Shown piece after piece: positions 17,463 through 26,322 of a DNA stretch of 54,874 nucleotides. The translations under genes and the position numbers were made by a program. The stretch spans positions 1-54,874 of the forward strand of contig DATBFG010000008.1 in NCBI GenBank assembly GCA_036558645.1, read 5' to 3'. Position 1 is the stretch's first letter, and each line of letters opens with the position of its first letter. The notes beneath the pieces were generated by a model. The model saw only the letters and a list, made by a program, of their open reading frames with translations, was not told where the DNA came from and made no database searches. This stretch comes from DATBFG01 sp036558645 (GTDB lineage Bacteria > Acidobacteriota > Terriglobia > Terriglobales > Acidobacteriaceae).

Positions 17463-18578
17463 ATGGCTTACACAGTTCCCAAACTAACGCAGTTCGACGC
17501 AGCGGCACTCGACAAAGCAGCGAAGGAACTTCTCTCCGCGTTGGAGCAGGAGTCCGGCGCTGTTGGCAGCGAATCCGACAATAAGGCCTTCCGGGATCGC
17601 TGGATGGCCCGCAAGAACGGTGTTCTCACGCTGCTCAACGATCAGTGGTTAAAAGCTGCGCCCAAGGACGCCAAGCGCGATGTCGGCGCACGCGTAAACG
17701 AACTGAAGGCAAGAGTCGAACAGGCTGTAGACGCGACGCTGGAACGATTCAGGGGCGGGACTTCCGAAGCCCGATTGGGGGCGGAGCGCGTCGATATCAC
17801 GCTGCCAGGAACTCGGCGTCCTCTCGGTGCAGAGCATCCCGTCATCAAGACGATGAGCGAGATCATCTCCGTGTTCCGGAACCTTGGCTACTCGGTGGAG
17901 GTTGGTCCGGAGATCGAAACCGACTATTACAACTTTGAAGCGTTGAACTTTCCACCCAATCATCCGGCACGCGATACGCAGGACACGCTGTTCATCGCCA
18001 ACCAAGAATCGAAGCCGCTGCGAGAGCGCTTGTTGCTGCGCACACACACGTCTCCCGTGCAAATTCGCAGCATGGAAAAGTTAAAGCCGCCGCTGCGCGT
18101 AGTGTGTCCCGGCAAGGTTCATCGTAACGACGCGCTCGACGCCACGCACTCGCCCATCTTCCACCAAGTGGAAGGCCTCGCGGTCGACACCAACATCACC
18201 TTCTGCGATCTGAAGGGTACGCTCGATCATGCGATGAAAGCGCTGTTTGGCTCAAGTGTAAAGACGCGCTTCTATCCGTCGTTCTTCCCTTTCACCGAGC
18301 CGAGCGCGGACGTACAAATCAGCTGTATTTTCTGCGGAGGCAAGGGTACACGGGACGGCGCTCCCTGTCGCAACTGCAAAGCCAGTGGTTGGATCGAACT
18401 CTTGGGCTGCGGCATGGTCGATCCGAATGTGTATGGATTTGTCGGCTACGATCCGAAGAAAGTTTCGGGATTCGCTTTTGGAATGGGCGTAGAGCGCATC
18501 GCGATCCTGAAGTATGGCGTTGATGACATTCAGTTGTTCTTTAATGGCGATGTGAGATTTTTGGAACAGTTTGGGTAG
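17463..18578 (+). CDS. pheS: Phenylalanine--tRNA ligase alpha subunit
   Basis: Catalytic subunit of the alpha2-beta2 synthetase that charges tRNA-Phe. ATG 17463 gives MAYTVPKLTQ; an upstream in-frame start at 17400 would add 21 unlikely residues. The N-terminal coiled coil precedes a class II core with motif 2 (VCPGKVHRND, FHQVEGLAVD) and motif 3 (FAFGMGVERIAIL). Residues about 287-312 carry two CxxC pairs (CIFC and CRNC) within the antiparallel sheet, suggesting a structural zinc site that E. coli PheS lacks but several bacterial lineages have. 371 residues. Confidence 0.96.
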   Translation: MAYTVPKLTQFDAAALDKAAKELLSALEQESGAVGSESDNKAFRDRWMARKNGVLTLLNDQWLKAAPKDAKRDVGARVNELKARVEQAVDATLERFRGGTSEARLGAERVDITLPGTRRPLGAEHPVIKTMSEIISVFRNLGYSVEVGPEIETDYYNFEALNFPPNHPARDTQDTLFIANQESKPLRERLLLRTHTSPVQIRSMEKLKPPLRVVCPGKVHRNDALDATHSPIFHQVEGLAVDTNITFCDLKGTLDHAMKALFGSSVKTRFYPSFFPFTEPSADVQISCIFCGGKGTRDGAPCRNCKASGWIELLGCGMVDPNVYGFVGYDPKKVSGFAFGMGVERIAILKYGVDDIQLFFNGDVRFLEQFG

Positions 18579-18582
18579 GCAG

Positions 18583-18610
18583 TCGTTGGTCATTTGTCGT
18601 TGGTCGTTGG
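18583..18610 (+). repeat. Heptamer array after pheS
   Basis: Four units: TCGTTGG, TCATTTG, TCGTTGG, TCGTTGG. It begins 5 bp after the pheS stop codon and ends 11 bp before the Shine-Dalgarno of the next ORF. Confidence 0.75.
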
Positions 18611-18632
18611 CAAGACATCTGGAGGAAGCTGG

Positions 18633-18971
18633 TTGGAGAAGCCGGAACTTAGCAGCGCGGATCGAGACCGGGTTCAAAAAAGCGCGGACTTAATGGTCAA
18701 ATTAGAGAAGGCACTCTCATCGATTATGCCTGCGGCGAATGAAGATGAAATTGGATCGTTGTCTCACGACCTGGCAGATTTATGGAGCCTAGCCCAGCAA
18801 CACACCGCACGGATTGAGCGAATCCTGCGGCTACCGGTGGATAGCAGGTCAGAACTAGACGAACTCTTGTCCGACTTGCTTTATGGCGACATCACAGAGC
18901 TTGAGTATCACCTCGAGTCGTTGAAGAAGTCGCTACCAGGAATCATCGAGAACCTTAGTACGAAATCATGA
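18633..18971 (+). CDS. Unknown small helical protein between pheS and pheT
   Basis: 112 residues from TTG 18633, which lies 6 bp after GGAGGA. A longer reading from TTG 18594 would translate the repeat array and is rejected. The protein is acidic and predicted helical (DLADLWSLAQQHTARIERIL, then an ELDELLSDLLYGDITELE stretch), with no cysteine, signal peptide or membrane helix. Its stop overlaps the pheT start by 4 bases (ATGA), so the two are translationally coupled. No family recognised. Its place within pheST suggests a link to the synthetase, but this is inference. Confidence 0.75.
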   Translation: MEKPELSSADRDRVQKSADLMVKLEKALSSIMPAANEDEIGSLSHDLADLWSLAQQHTARIERILRLPVDSRSELDELLSDLLYGDITELEYHLESLKKSLPGIIENLSTKS

Positions 18972-21007
18972 AGCTTTCTCCGCAATGGATTCGCGACTTC
19001 GTGGACATGCCCGTCGACAACCGTCGACTTGCGGATGATCTCACGCTCGCGGGTATCGCGGTTGAAGGAATCTCAGGCGAAGCAGAGTCGACAGTCTTCG
19101 AGATGGAGATCACGACCAACCGGCCTGACGCGATGAATCACTACGGTGTCGCGAGGGAAGCGTCTGCGCTCTACGATCTGCCTTTGAAGACCGTTGACCC
19201 TAAACTGCCCCCAGCAAAGGGCGAGGCAGGCGTCCAGATCAGCATTGAAGAGCCCGATCTATGCGCACGATTCACGGGACGCGTAATCCGTGATGTCAGT
19301 GTTAAGGCCTCCACACAAACAGTGACCCAACGCTTGACGCTCATCGATCAGCGCACAATCAACAACGCCGTCGACGCTACGAACTACACCCTGTGGGAGA
19401 TGGGTAAGCCCACGCATGTCTTCGATCTTGACCTGCTCGAGGGCCGACGCATCATCGTACGGCATGCCAGAGACGGCGAAAAGCTCAAGACTCTCGATGG
19501 TGTGGAACGCAAGCTAACGAGCGAGGACCTCGTCGTGGCCGACGCGGTGAAAGCTGTGGGTCTGGCCGGAACCATGGGCGGCTTCGACACGATGATCACG
19601 GACAAGACTCGCAATGTCATGATCGAGTCTGCATGGTGGGATCCGGTCACCGTTCGCAAGATGTCGCGCCGTCACGGTCTCCATACTGATGCATCGCATC
19701 GCTTTGAACGGGGTGCGGATTTTGAGTCCACAGTGCTCTCTTGCGATCGAGTTGCGCAGTTGATCCTGCAGTCGGGTGGTGGTGAACTGCAAGGAGAGAT
19801 CATTGATGTGATCGCGCGGCGGCTGGACCAAGCGCCAATCACGCTTCGACTGGGAGAGATCCATCGCATTCTAGGAGAGGATCTGCCGGCGCACGAAGTA
19901 CTACGAATTCTGCGACACCTTGGATTCGAACTGCTGCCGGAACCTGGGGTGGACGAATTTACAGTCCGCGTTCCAGGATGGCGCATGGATGTCGAACGGG
20001 AAGTCGATCTCATCGAAGAGGTCGCCCGATTACATGGCTACGACAAGTTTGCCAACAGACTGCCGGCATTCGTTGGTTCTGTTGTCGATCAACCCGATGC
20101 GGCGAAAGAGGAGAAACTTCGCGCAACCCTGCTGGCGCTCGGTTACAACGAAACCATCTCCATGACGTTTATCTCCCATGCGGATGCCGAGCAGTTCTCC
20201 TCGGGCCGGGTCATTGAACTGGCAAACCCGCTCAGCGAGGAAGCCTCAGTCATGCGCAGTTCGATGGTGCCGGGCATGGTGAGCATGCTCGCATACAACA
20301 TGAACCGGGGCAGCGAAGATGTGCGCTTGTTTGAAGCGGGCAACGTATTTGAGGCAACCGGCCACTCCACGGTTGAGTTGAAGCGAGTTTGTTTCGGTAC
20401 AACCGGTAGTGCCGTCGCCACCGGAGTTCATCAGCCGCCTCGTCCATATTCATTCTTCGATGTGAAAGGTGATATCGAGAACCTGCTCGGGGCATTCGAG
20501 CACAGTTCCCTAGTCTTTGATGGGCAGACGGCCGATTATTATCACCCCGGGCGCTCCGCCCGCGGAGTGATGGATGGCAAGGTGGTCGCACAGTTCGGAC
20601 AGCTTCATCCCGAGGTCGCCACAAATCGCAAGCTGCGTCAGGAAGCATTCGTGGCAGAGCTCTATCTGGATGTGCTTTACCGAAACGGCCTACGCGATGT
20701 CCGTTATCATTCGCTGCCTAGGTATCCCACGGTGCAGCGTGATTTCTCATTCGTGTTTTCGGATGAGGTGTCGTTTGCTGACATTCACGGTGCTGTGATG
20801 TCTCTGCGGTTGTCTGAACTTCGAGGCCTGGCTCCGGCAGAGATCTTTCACGGTGGGAACGTTCCAGCAGGCAAGTATTCCCTACTCTTGCGAGCGAATT
20901 TCCAAGCAGATGATCGCACGTTGCGAGAGGACGAGGTTTCGCGATGGTCGGCCCAGATCATCGCGGCACTGCAAAAGCTGGGAGGCACGATTCGGGCGGG
21001 ATCCTAG
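18968..21007 (+). CDS. pheT: Phenylalanine--tRNA ligase beta subunit, lacking the tRNA-bind (OB) domain
   Basis: Structural/editing subunit of PheRS. It starts normally (MKLSPQWIRDFVDMPVDN) but passes from GIAVEGISG at about residue 38 directly to VFEMEITTNRPDAM. In E. coli PheT about 110 residues of the EMAP-type tRNA-binding OB domain (B2) lie between these points. The B3/B4 editing module, B5 domain (ILGEDLPAHEVLRILRHLG), class-II-like domain and the C-terminal FDX-ACB domain (from YPTVQRDFSFVFSDE) are present. At 679 residues it is correspondingly shorter than the usual 790-800. No frameshift is visible, so this appears to be the native form. Confidence 0.95.
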   Translation: MKLSPQWIRDFVDMPVDNRRLADDLTLAGIAVEGISGEAESTVFEMEITTNRPDAMNHYGVAREASALYDLPLKTVDPKLPPAKGEAGVQISIEEPDLCARFTGRVIRDVSVKASTQTVTQRLTLIDQRTINNAVDATNYTLWEMGKPTHVFDLDLLEGRRIIVRHARDGEKLKTLDGVERKLTSEDLVVADAVKAVGLAGTMGGFDTMITDKTRNVMIESAWWDPVTVRKMSRRHGLHTDASHRFERGADFESTVLSCDRVAQLILQSGGGELQGEIIDVIARRLDQAPITLRLGEIHRILGEDLPAHEVLRILRHLGFELLPEPGVDEFTVRVPGWRMDVEREVDLIEEVARLHGYDKFANRLPAFVGSVVDQPDAAKEEKLRATLLALGYNETISMTFISHADAEQFSSGRVIELANPLSEEASVMRSSMVPGMVSMLAYNMNRGSEDVRLFEAGNVFEATGHSTVELKRVCFGTTGSAVATGVHQPPRPYSFFDVKGDIENLLGAFEHSSLVFDGQTADYYHPGRSARGVMDGKVVAQFGQLHPEVATNRKLRQEAFVAELYLDVLYRNGLRDVRYHSLPRYPTVQRDFSFVFSDEVSFADIHGAVMSLRLSELRGLAPAEIFHGGNVPAGKYSLLLRANFQADDRTLREDEVSRWSAQIIAALQKLGGTIRAGS

Positions 21008-21102
21008 CGACCTGCAGTCCTTCTTCTACTGTTCCAATGGCCCTATTTTCCGCAAAAATAACGTGCTACTCTCTTGACCGCTTAGTTGGAGGCCCTCCCC
21101 CA

Positions 21103-22068
21103 GTGTTCAACCGTTCGGGCTCTATATTTGTCCTCTGCTCTGCTTTGCTCCTGGCTACATCCATCAATTCCTCAGCTGCAAATTGGAAGAAGCTAAGTCC
21201 TGTGGATTCGCCCTCCCCTCGTGTTTCGCCAATGATGGCGTACGACCCCGTTAGCCAGAAAGTTGTGCTCTTCGGCGGCGTTAATACTCAATATTTGAAT
21301 GACACTTGGACCTTTGACGGAGGCAACTGGACACAGGAACACCCGTCTGCGTCACCGCCTGCGCGTACCAGCGGAAACATGGCTTATGACCGAGTCAGCC
21401 ACAAGCTTGTACTTTTTGGCGGATACGCGGGCAATGGGCAATACCTACGAGACACGTGGCTGTGGGATGGAGCCACATCCAGTTGGATTGAGACAAATCC
21501 GAGATTCGCACCCACGGCGGTAACAGCGCCTCTGGTCTTTACGGATCCTAAGACCGGTCACGCCATGACGTGGGGAGGCTTCGATGGACACCTGTATCAG
21601 AGCACCACATGGCTTTGGACGGGAACGAGCTGGCGTAATCTGCAGATCAGCAACGCGCCATTTGCTCGCAGCTGCTCGATGTACGGCTACGATCCGGTGA
21701 TGGGATCGGTGGTATTGTTCGCCGGCCTGAGCGACGGCAATCCCACCAACACCTGGACGTGGGATGGAACCAGCTGGAACTTGCAAAATCCCCAGTTGCA
21801 GCCGCCTTATCGATATTGCGGCGCCGGCGCTTATGATCGCGCGATGAGTGGTGTAGTCGGGTTCGGTGGCGGCATCGGCGGCCCGGATCTAAACGATACG
21901 TGGCTGTGGGATGGAACAAATTGGCAGTCGGTGCTCGTCAATCACCGGCCACCGCCGCGTGAAGGCGCCGGCATGACTTTCGACACCGCGCTTGGACATA
22001 TCATTCTGTTTGGCGGATTGCAAAATTCGAAGACAGTGCTCAACGATACGTGGGAGCTGTTGCCTTAG
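21103..22068 (+). CDS. Secreted Kelch-repeat beta-propeller protein
   Basis: GTG 21103, 10 bp after GGAGG, yields a signal peptide (FVLCSALLLATSINSSAANW). A longer version overlapping pheT is unlikely. The mature part has about six Kelch-type repeats of roughly 47 residues with the pattern MAYDxxSxKVVLFGG...NDTWxWDGxxW. Such propellers bind proteins or sugars; no catalytic residues are apparent. It interrupts the otherwise housekeeping block between pheT and the aminotransferase gene. Confidence 0.85.
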   Translation: MFNRSGSIFVLCSALLLATSINSSAANWKKLSPVDSPSPRVSPMMAYDPVSQKVVLFGGVNTQYLNDTWTFDGGNWTQEHPSASPPARTSGNMAYDRVSHKLVLFGGYAGNGQYLRDTWLWDGATSSWIETNPRFAPTAVTAPLVFTDPKTGHAMTWGGFDGHLYQSTTWLWTGTSWRNLQISNAPFARSCSMYGYDPVMGSVVLFAGLSDGNPTNTWTWDGTSWNLQNPQLQPPYRYCGAGAYDRAMSGVVGFGGGIGGPDLNDTWLWDGTNWQSVLVNHRPPPREGAGMTFDTALGHIILFGGLQNSKTVLNDTWELLP

Positions 22069-22152
22069 GCGTCTGCTTGCCAATAGTTGTCGCGCCGAGG
22101 ACCAGCGTATGGCCTTAAGATACCGCGCACAAGTGTGCTAACCTGACCAACC

Positions 22153-23349
22153 ATGGCGGACGTCGCCTTCCAACCGAAGCATTTCTTGAGCGACAAAGTC
22201 GCGCATTTTACCGAATCCGTCATCCGTGAGATGACCCGGCAGGCCATGCTGTATGGCGCGGTGAACCTTGCCCAGGGATTCCCCGACTTTCCGGCGCCCG
22301 CGGAAATCAAACGTGCGGCGCAGGAAGCCGTTGCCAATGACGTCAATCAGTACACCATTACCTGGGGCGCAAAGAATTTGCGCAATGCTATTGCGCGACA
22401 GATGAAGGAATGGCAAAGCATCCCAGTTGATCCCGAAACGCAGATTACGGTGTGCTGCGGTTCAACCGAGGCGATGATTTCGACGTTGCTGGCGGTGTGT
22501 AACGCGGGCGATGAAGTCGTAATTTTTGAGCCCTTCTACGAGAACTACGGGCCGGACTCGGTTCTGTCCGGCGCGAAGCCGCGATTCGTGAAGCTCCGCC
22601 CACCGTCCGATTCTGATGGCGAATGGACCTTTGATGAGCGCGAACTACGTTCTGCGTTTCACGATCACACGAAAGCCATCATCCTGAACACGCCGAACAA
22701 CCCGACAGGCAAGGTGTTCACGAGAGCGGAAATGGAGCTCATCCGCGACCTGTGCCTGAAGTTCAATGTCATCGCCATCACTGACGAAATCTACGAACAT
22801 ATTCTTTACGACGATACAAAACACATCTCAATAGCAAGCCTCGATGGGATGGGCGATCGTACAGTTACGATTAATGGATTGTCGAAAAGCTACAGCGTAA
22901 CGGGATGGCGTGTGGGATGGGCCGTAGGTCCACCGAGCATTACCGGTGCAATACGAAAAGTGCACGACTTTTTAACCGTTGGTGCCCCGGCGCCGTTGCA
23001 GGAAGCTGGTGCCGCAGCGCTGGGCTTGTCTAGCGCGTACTACGAAAACCTTGCCTTCGGGTATCGCACTCGCCGTGATCACCTTATGCCGGCATTGACG
23101 GAGGCCGGATTCCGGTGTTTCCGCCCGCGCGGCGCCTATTACGTCATGACCGACATTAGTGCCTTTGGATTCTCGGACGACGTGACATTTACGAAGCATC
23201 TGGTCAAGGAAATCGGCGTGGCGGCTGTGCCGGGTTCGAGTTTCTACAATGACCCCAAGGATGGTGCGAACCAGGTCCGCTTTGCATTCTGCAAGCGGGA
23301 AGAGACCTTGGATGAAGCTGGAAGACGGCTTCTCAAGTTAAAGAAGTAA
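22153..23349 (+). CDS. Class I/II PLP-dependent aminotransferase
   Basis: 398 residues, fold type I. Contains NLAQGFPDFPAP at the N-terminus, ILNTPNNPTGKVF, DEIYEHILYD and the PLP lysine in SKSYSVTGWRVGWAVG. The N-terminal sequence and the YTITWGAKNLR segment resemble the methionine/kynurenine aminotransferase branch (YbdL-like) more than classical aspartate aminotransferase. Substrate cannot be settled from sequence. Gene stands 70-85 bp from its neighbours with no clear operon partner. Confidence 0.9.
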   Translation: MADVAFQPKHFLSDKVAHFTESVIREMTRQAMLYGAVNLAQGFPDFPAPAEIKRAAQEAVANDVNQYTITWGAKNLRNAIARQMKEWQSIPVDPETQITVCCGSTEAMISTLLAVCNAGDEVVIFEPFYENYGPDSVLSGAKPRFVKLRPPSDSDGEWTFDERELRSAFHDHTKAIILNTPNNPTGKVFTRAEMELIRDLCLKFNVIAITDEIYEHILYDDTKHISIASLDGMGDRTVTINGLSKSYSVTGWRVGWAVGPPSITGAIRKVHDFLTVGAPAPLQEAGAAALGLSSAYYENLAFGYRTRRDHLMPALTEAGFRCFRPRGAYYVMTDISAFGFSDDVTFTKHLVKEIGVAAVPGSSFYNDPKDGANQVRFAFCKREETLDEAGRRLLKLKK

Positions 23350-23484
23350 GTCTTCGCATGTGAGTGGCATGCCTGCATGAACTTCTGAATAAGGCTACTG
23401 TCCTAGAAATCCAGCCTCTCTCCACGGCATTCTGAGTTATACTGCGCTTCAGGTTCGAAATTTCTCCGAGGAAAGAAGTTCACC

Positions 23485-23781
23485 ATGTCCGTTAAGCTGG
23501 ATGAAGAGGTGTCTGCCCAGGTACCTGCAGACGATTTTCAGGCTCTTGAAGAGAAGATCTATCGCACTATCGAGTTGTATAAGTCCGCTAAGGAAGCCCG
23601 GACGGCAGCCGAACGCGACGTGGTTCGCTTGCGCGAGCAACTGGAGGAGCGCGAAGAAGAGGTAGAGACGCTCCGGCGCGAGATGGTCAAGTTGCGCAAG
23701 GAACGAGAAGAAGTGCGCGGGCGAGTGGAAAAGATGCTACAGCAGATCGACAGCATCGCGGAAGAACAGGCCGCCAGTTAA
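23485..23781 (+). CDS. zapB: ZapB-like coiled-coil protein
   Basis: 98 residues; from about residue 18 to 92 one continuous coiled coil rich in Glu, Arg and Leu (LREQLEEREEEVETLRREM). Size, position 40 bp before zapA and coiled-coil nature fit the cell-division factor ZapB, which links the Z-ring to its partners through ZapA. Coiled coils converge in sequence, so the name rests partly on neighbourhood. AGGAAAG lies before the ATG. Confidence 0.7.
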   Translation: MSVKLDEEVSAQVPADDFQALEEKIYRTIELYKSAKEARTAAERDVVRLREQLEEREEEVETLRREMVKLRKEREEVRGRVEKMLQQIDSIAEEQAAS

Positions 23782-23821
23782 GTCCGAACCGGGTGCCAGT
23801 CGGGGACTGGAGTAAATATTT

Positions 23822-24160
23822 ATGAGTTCTGTCACGAAGCAAAATCCGCCAAAGAACGTGACGTCCAACTCGGTACGCGTGGAGATTTTCGATCAGGCGT
23901 ACAACCTGCGCGGGTCCGATTCTGATTACATTATGAAATTGGCGGAGTATGTCGACGCCAAGATGCGCGCTGTCTCGGAGCAGACGCACACGGTGGACAC
24001 AGCGCGGCTGGCAGTACTTGCCGCCTTGAACATCGCCGACGAATACCACCTGCTGAAGCGCAGGCAAGAAGGCAGATCCAGCGACTACATGCAGCGCGCA
24101 CACCAGTTGTCCGATGCACTCGATGAAGTTCTCGGCGGCGACAAACGGCGCGCGAGCTAA
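23822..24160 (+). CDS. zapA: Cell division protein ZapA
   Basis: 112 residues. The N-terminal domain (VRVEIFDQAYNLRGSDSDYIMKLA) and following helix (VDTARLAVLAALNIADEYHLL) are the ZapA pattern; it binds and bundles FtsZ at mid-cell. Followed by a terminator and then a structured RNA, the same zapA-6S RNA neighbourhood known from proteobacteria. Confidence 0.93.
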   Translation: MSSVTKQNPPKNVTSNSVRVEIFDQAYNLRGSDSDYIMKLAEYVDAKMRAVSEQTHTVDTARLAVLAALNIADEYHLLKRRQEGRSSDYMQRAHQLSDALDEVLGGDKRRAS

Positions 24161-24176
24161 CTGGGCATGAAAATCT

Positions 24177-24210
24177 GGTGACTTCGGTGCAAGCCAAGTA
24201 CCATCTTTTT
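24177..24210 (+). terminator. Terminator of zapBA
   Basis: Hairpin with arms GGTGACTTCGG and CCAAGTACC (one bulge) around a short loop, followed by ATCTTTTT. It ends zapBA transcription before the RNA gene at about 24260. Confidence 0.65.
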
Positions 24211-24222
24211 CGGCCTTGCCCC

Positions 24223-24252
24223 TTGCCAATCCTGCTGGATTTCCCCTAGCAT
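24223..24252 (+). promoter_or_regulatory. Candidate promoter of the zapA-lgt non-coding RNA
   Basis: TTGCCA (24223-24228) and TAGCAT (24247-24252) with 18-bp spacing. Transcription would start near 24259-24260, right at the base of the long closing stem of the RNA. Confidence 0.5.
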
Positions 24253-24259
24253 CCAATCT

Positions 24260-24456
24260 GTAGCCGGCCTGCCAGGTTGGTGATGGTGGTAACCGATTTT
24301 TGAACCAACACCGAATGAACGGGGACTCGACTCGAAAATTCGATCCGGTGTGCAACGTTCCGCCATGCGGAAATGCCTAATGGGTCTCGGCGGGTTCCCA
24401 CCGTCAACGACGGGTTCATTCTCGGCCTACCACACGGCTGAGTGGGTCGGCTTATT
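24260..24456 (+). ncRNA. ssrS: Probable 6S RNA
   Basis: A coding-free stretch of about 195 nt folds by hand into a long rod. AGCCGGCCT (24262-24270) pairs with GGGTCGGCT (24444-24452); GTGGTA (24286-24291) with TACCAC (24428-24433); CCGA (24293-24296) with TCGG (24422-24425); GAACC (24302-24306) with GGTTC (24413-24417). Local hairpins such as TTCCGC-CAT-GCGGAA (24358-24372) lie in the centre. Length, rod shape with internal loops, own promoter and location after zapA all fit 6S RNA, which binds the housekeeping RNA polymerase. Primary sequence was not matched to a model; another structured RNA is possible. Confidence 0.6.
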
Positions 24457-24474
24457 CCTGCATCTAACTAAATA

Positions 24475-25281
24475 GTGTTCCCCCAACTGTTTCATATCGG
24501 CAGTTTCAGCTTACCCACCTACGGGCTCCTGGTTGCTTCGGGAGTTCTCCTCGGGCTCTGGATCAGCGTTCGTAACTCCGCGAAACAAGGTATCGATCCC
24601 GATGACGCCTGGAACCTGGGCATCATCGTCGTGTTGTGCGGAATTATCGGTGCCAAGGTTCTCTACATCGTCAACGATTGGAGCTACTACACAGCCAATC
24701 CTCGTGAGATTTTCAGCATTGGTACGCTGCAAGCGGGCGGCGTCTTCTCTGGAGGATTGCTGGCAGCTTTTGCGGCCGCGGCATGGTACGTCCGCAAAAA
24801 GCACATGCCGCCACTGGGTACGTGCGATGCTTTTGCTCCCGGCCTGGCAATCGGACACGCGATTGGCCGCGTAGGCTGTTTCGCCGCAGGTTGTTGCTGG
24901 GGTAAGCCAACGCACGCTTTTTGGGGCGTTACCTTTACCAATCCACTTGCTCATGCTTGGGTCGGAACACCCCTCAACGAAGCGCTCGAGCCTACACAGC
25001 TATTTGAAGCAGTGGTCGAGTTAGCAAATTTCTTTGTTCTTAGCTGGATGCTCAAGCGCAGGAAGTTCGAAGGACAAGTCTTCGGAGCCTACCTGATCCT
25101 CTACGGCGTAGCGCGTTACTTCCTAGAGTTCCTGCGGGGAGATCCGGGACGCGGTTCAGTTTTTGGCGGCATCATGACCGGCACGCAATTGATTTCGATC
25201 GGCCTGGTGGTCAGCGGTGGGCTGATCTGGTGGCTGAAGAGTGGGGCCGCGAAGAACGTGTCGGTTCAAGCCGCCAGATAA
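24475..25281 (+). CDS. lgt: Prolipoprotein diacylglyceryl transferase
   Basis: Inner-membrane enzyme that attaches diacylglycerol to the lipobox cysteine, the first step in lipoprotein maturation. 268 residues with about seven membrane helices. Family segments: FHIGSFSLPTYGLL, GGVFSGGLL, the signature region HAIGRVGCFAAGCCWGKP, and YGVARYFLEFLRGDPGR. The GTG at 24475 gives the expected N-terminus. The signature has Cys where the classical enzymes have GNFxNGE, a variant seen in related phyla. Confidence 0.94.
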   Translation: MFPQLFHIGSFSLPTYGLLVASGVLLGLWISVRNSAKQGIDPDDAWNLGIIVVLCGIIGAKVLYIVNDWSYYTANPREIFSIGTLQAGGVFSGGLLAAFAAAAWYVRKKHMPPLGTCDAFAPGLAIGHAIGRVGCFAAGCCWGKPTHAFWGVTFTNPLAHAWVGTPLNEALEPTQLFEAVVELANFFVLSWMLKRRKFEGQVFGAYLILYGVARYFLEFLRGDPGRGSVFGGIMTGTQLISIGLVVSGGLIWWLKSGAAKNVSVQAAR

Positions 25282-25350
25282 TTTTCTGCTTTGTGATTAC
25301 TAAGACGCGGGTTGCCAGGCGTTTGCTATCCTGAGCCACGGTCTTTGACG

Positions 25351-26322
25351 GTGGCAAACTTCCCAAAAATCTTTCTTGTGGCGCCCGACGATGCCGGTAA
25401 GCGCCTGGACCAGTTCCTGGCCACGCAGCTCGCAGAAACCAGCCGCGCCCGCCTGCAGCTATTGATCTCCGAAGGAAAAGTCCTGGTCAACGATGCGCGC
25501 GCGAAGACGTCGCTCCGCTTGAAGGGTGGAGAACGAATCGACGTTCTAGGAGAGGTGCAAGCCGCGCCATTACGAGCGATCCCTGAAAACATTCCCCTCG
25601 ATGTGGTCTACGAAGACGAGGACTTGGCGGTGATCAACAAGCCAGCAGGCATGATGGTCCACGCTGGTGCGGGAGCAACCGATGATGAGCGAAATCTAGG
25701 AACGCTAGTCAATGCGCTACTGCACCGCTTTAAGTCGCTCTCGGCAGTCGGTGGTGAGCTGCGACCTGGCATCGTGCACCGGCTCGACAAGGAGACCAGT
25801 GGCTTGATCATCGCCGCCAAGAACGACGCGGCACATCGCAAGCTCGCAGTCCAATTCTCACGCCGCCAGGTAAAGAAGACATACATTGCATTGGTGCACG
25901 GCTGGGTGAAACCAAATGCGGGGACCATTCAGAGTCCGATTAGCCGCGATCCGGTTCGCCGAACCCGCATGACAACCAAGGGATTTGCCGGGCGCGAGGC
26001 CATTTCGCATTACAAGGTGCAGCGACGAATCGAGTCGGGATTTGGAAAATTTACTTTGCTCGAAGTTCGCATCGACACGGGTCGCACCCATCAGATTCGC
26101 GTTCACTTGGCATCGATCGGGCACCCCATAGTGGGAGATACGCTCTATGGAGCTCCGGCCGAGGTGCGATCTCTGAAGAAGGGAAAGCTGTCGCTACAAC
26201 GAAATTTCCTCCACGCTATGTCGTTAGAATTGGAACATCCTCAAAACGGAAAGAATCTGGTCTTTTCCCGCCCGATTCCTGCCGAACTGGAGGAGTTTCT
26301 GATGGCGATCGAGAGTACGTAA
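25351..26322 (+). CDS. rluD: RluA/RluD-family pseudouridine synthase
   Basis: 323 residues from GTG 25351; an earlier in-frame start at 25312 would add 13 unrelated residues. An N-terminal S4 RNA-binding domain (GKRLDQFLATQL, LLISEGKVLVN) precedes the synthase domain with catalytic Asp in HRLDKETSGLI and the GRTHQIRVHLASIGHPIVGD motif. It probably makes pseudouridines in 23S rRNA helix 69 as RluD does, but RluC or other RluA-type targets cannot be excluded. Confidence 0.88.
   Translation: MANFPKIFLVAPDDAGKRLDQFLATQLAETSRARLQLLISEGKVLVNDARAKTSLRLKGGERIDVLGEVQAAPLRAIPENIPLDVVYEDEDLAVINKPAGMMVHAGAGATDDERNLGTLVNALLHRFKSLSAVGGELRPGIVHRLDKETSGLIIAAKNDAAHRKLAVQFSRRQVKKTYIALVHGWVKPNAGTIQSPISRDPVRRTRMTTKGFAGREAISHYKVQRRIESGFGKFTLLEVRIDTGRTHQIRVHLASIGHPIVGDTLYGAPAEVRSLKKGKLSLQRNFLHAMSLELEHPQNGKNLVFSRPIPAELEEFLMAIEST

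Noticed and set aside
18594..18632. Upstream extension of the pheS-pheT ORF from TTG 18594
   Set aside because: It would translate the repeat array, and the Shine-Dalgarno GGAGGA at 18621 fits TTG 18633 instead.
20944..21102. Extended start of the Kelch protein overlapping pheT
   Set aside because: The overlap would be 64 bases in another frame, with no signal peptide at the N-terminus; GTG 21103 has both a Shine-Dalgarno and a signal peptide.
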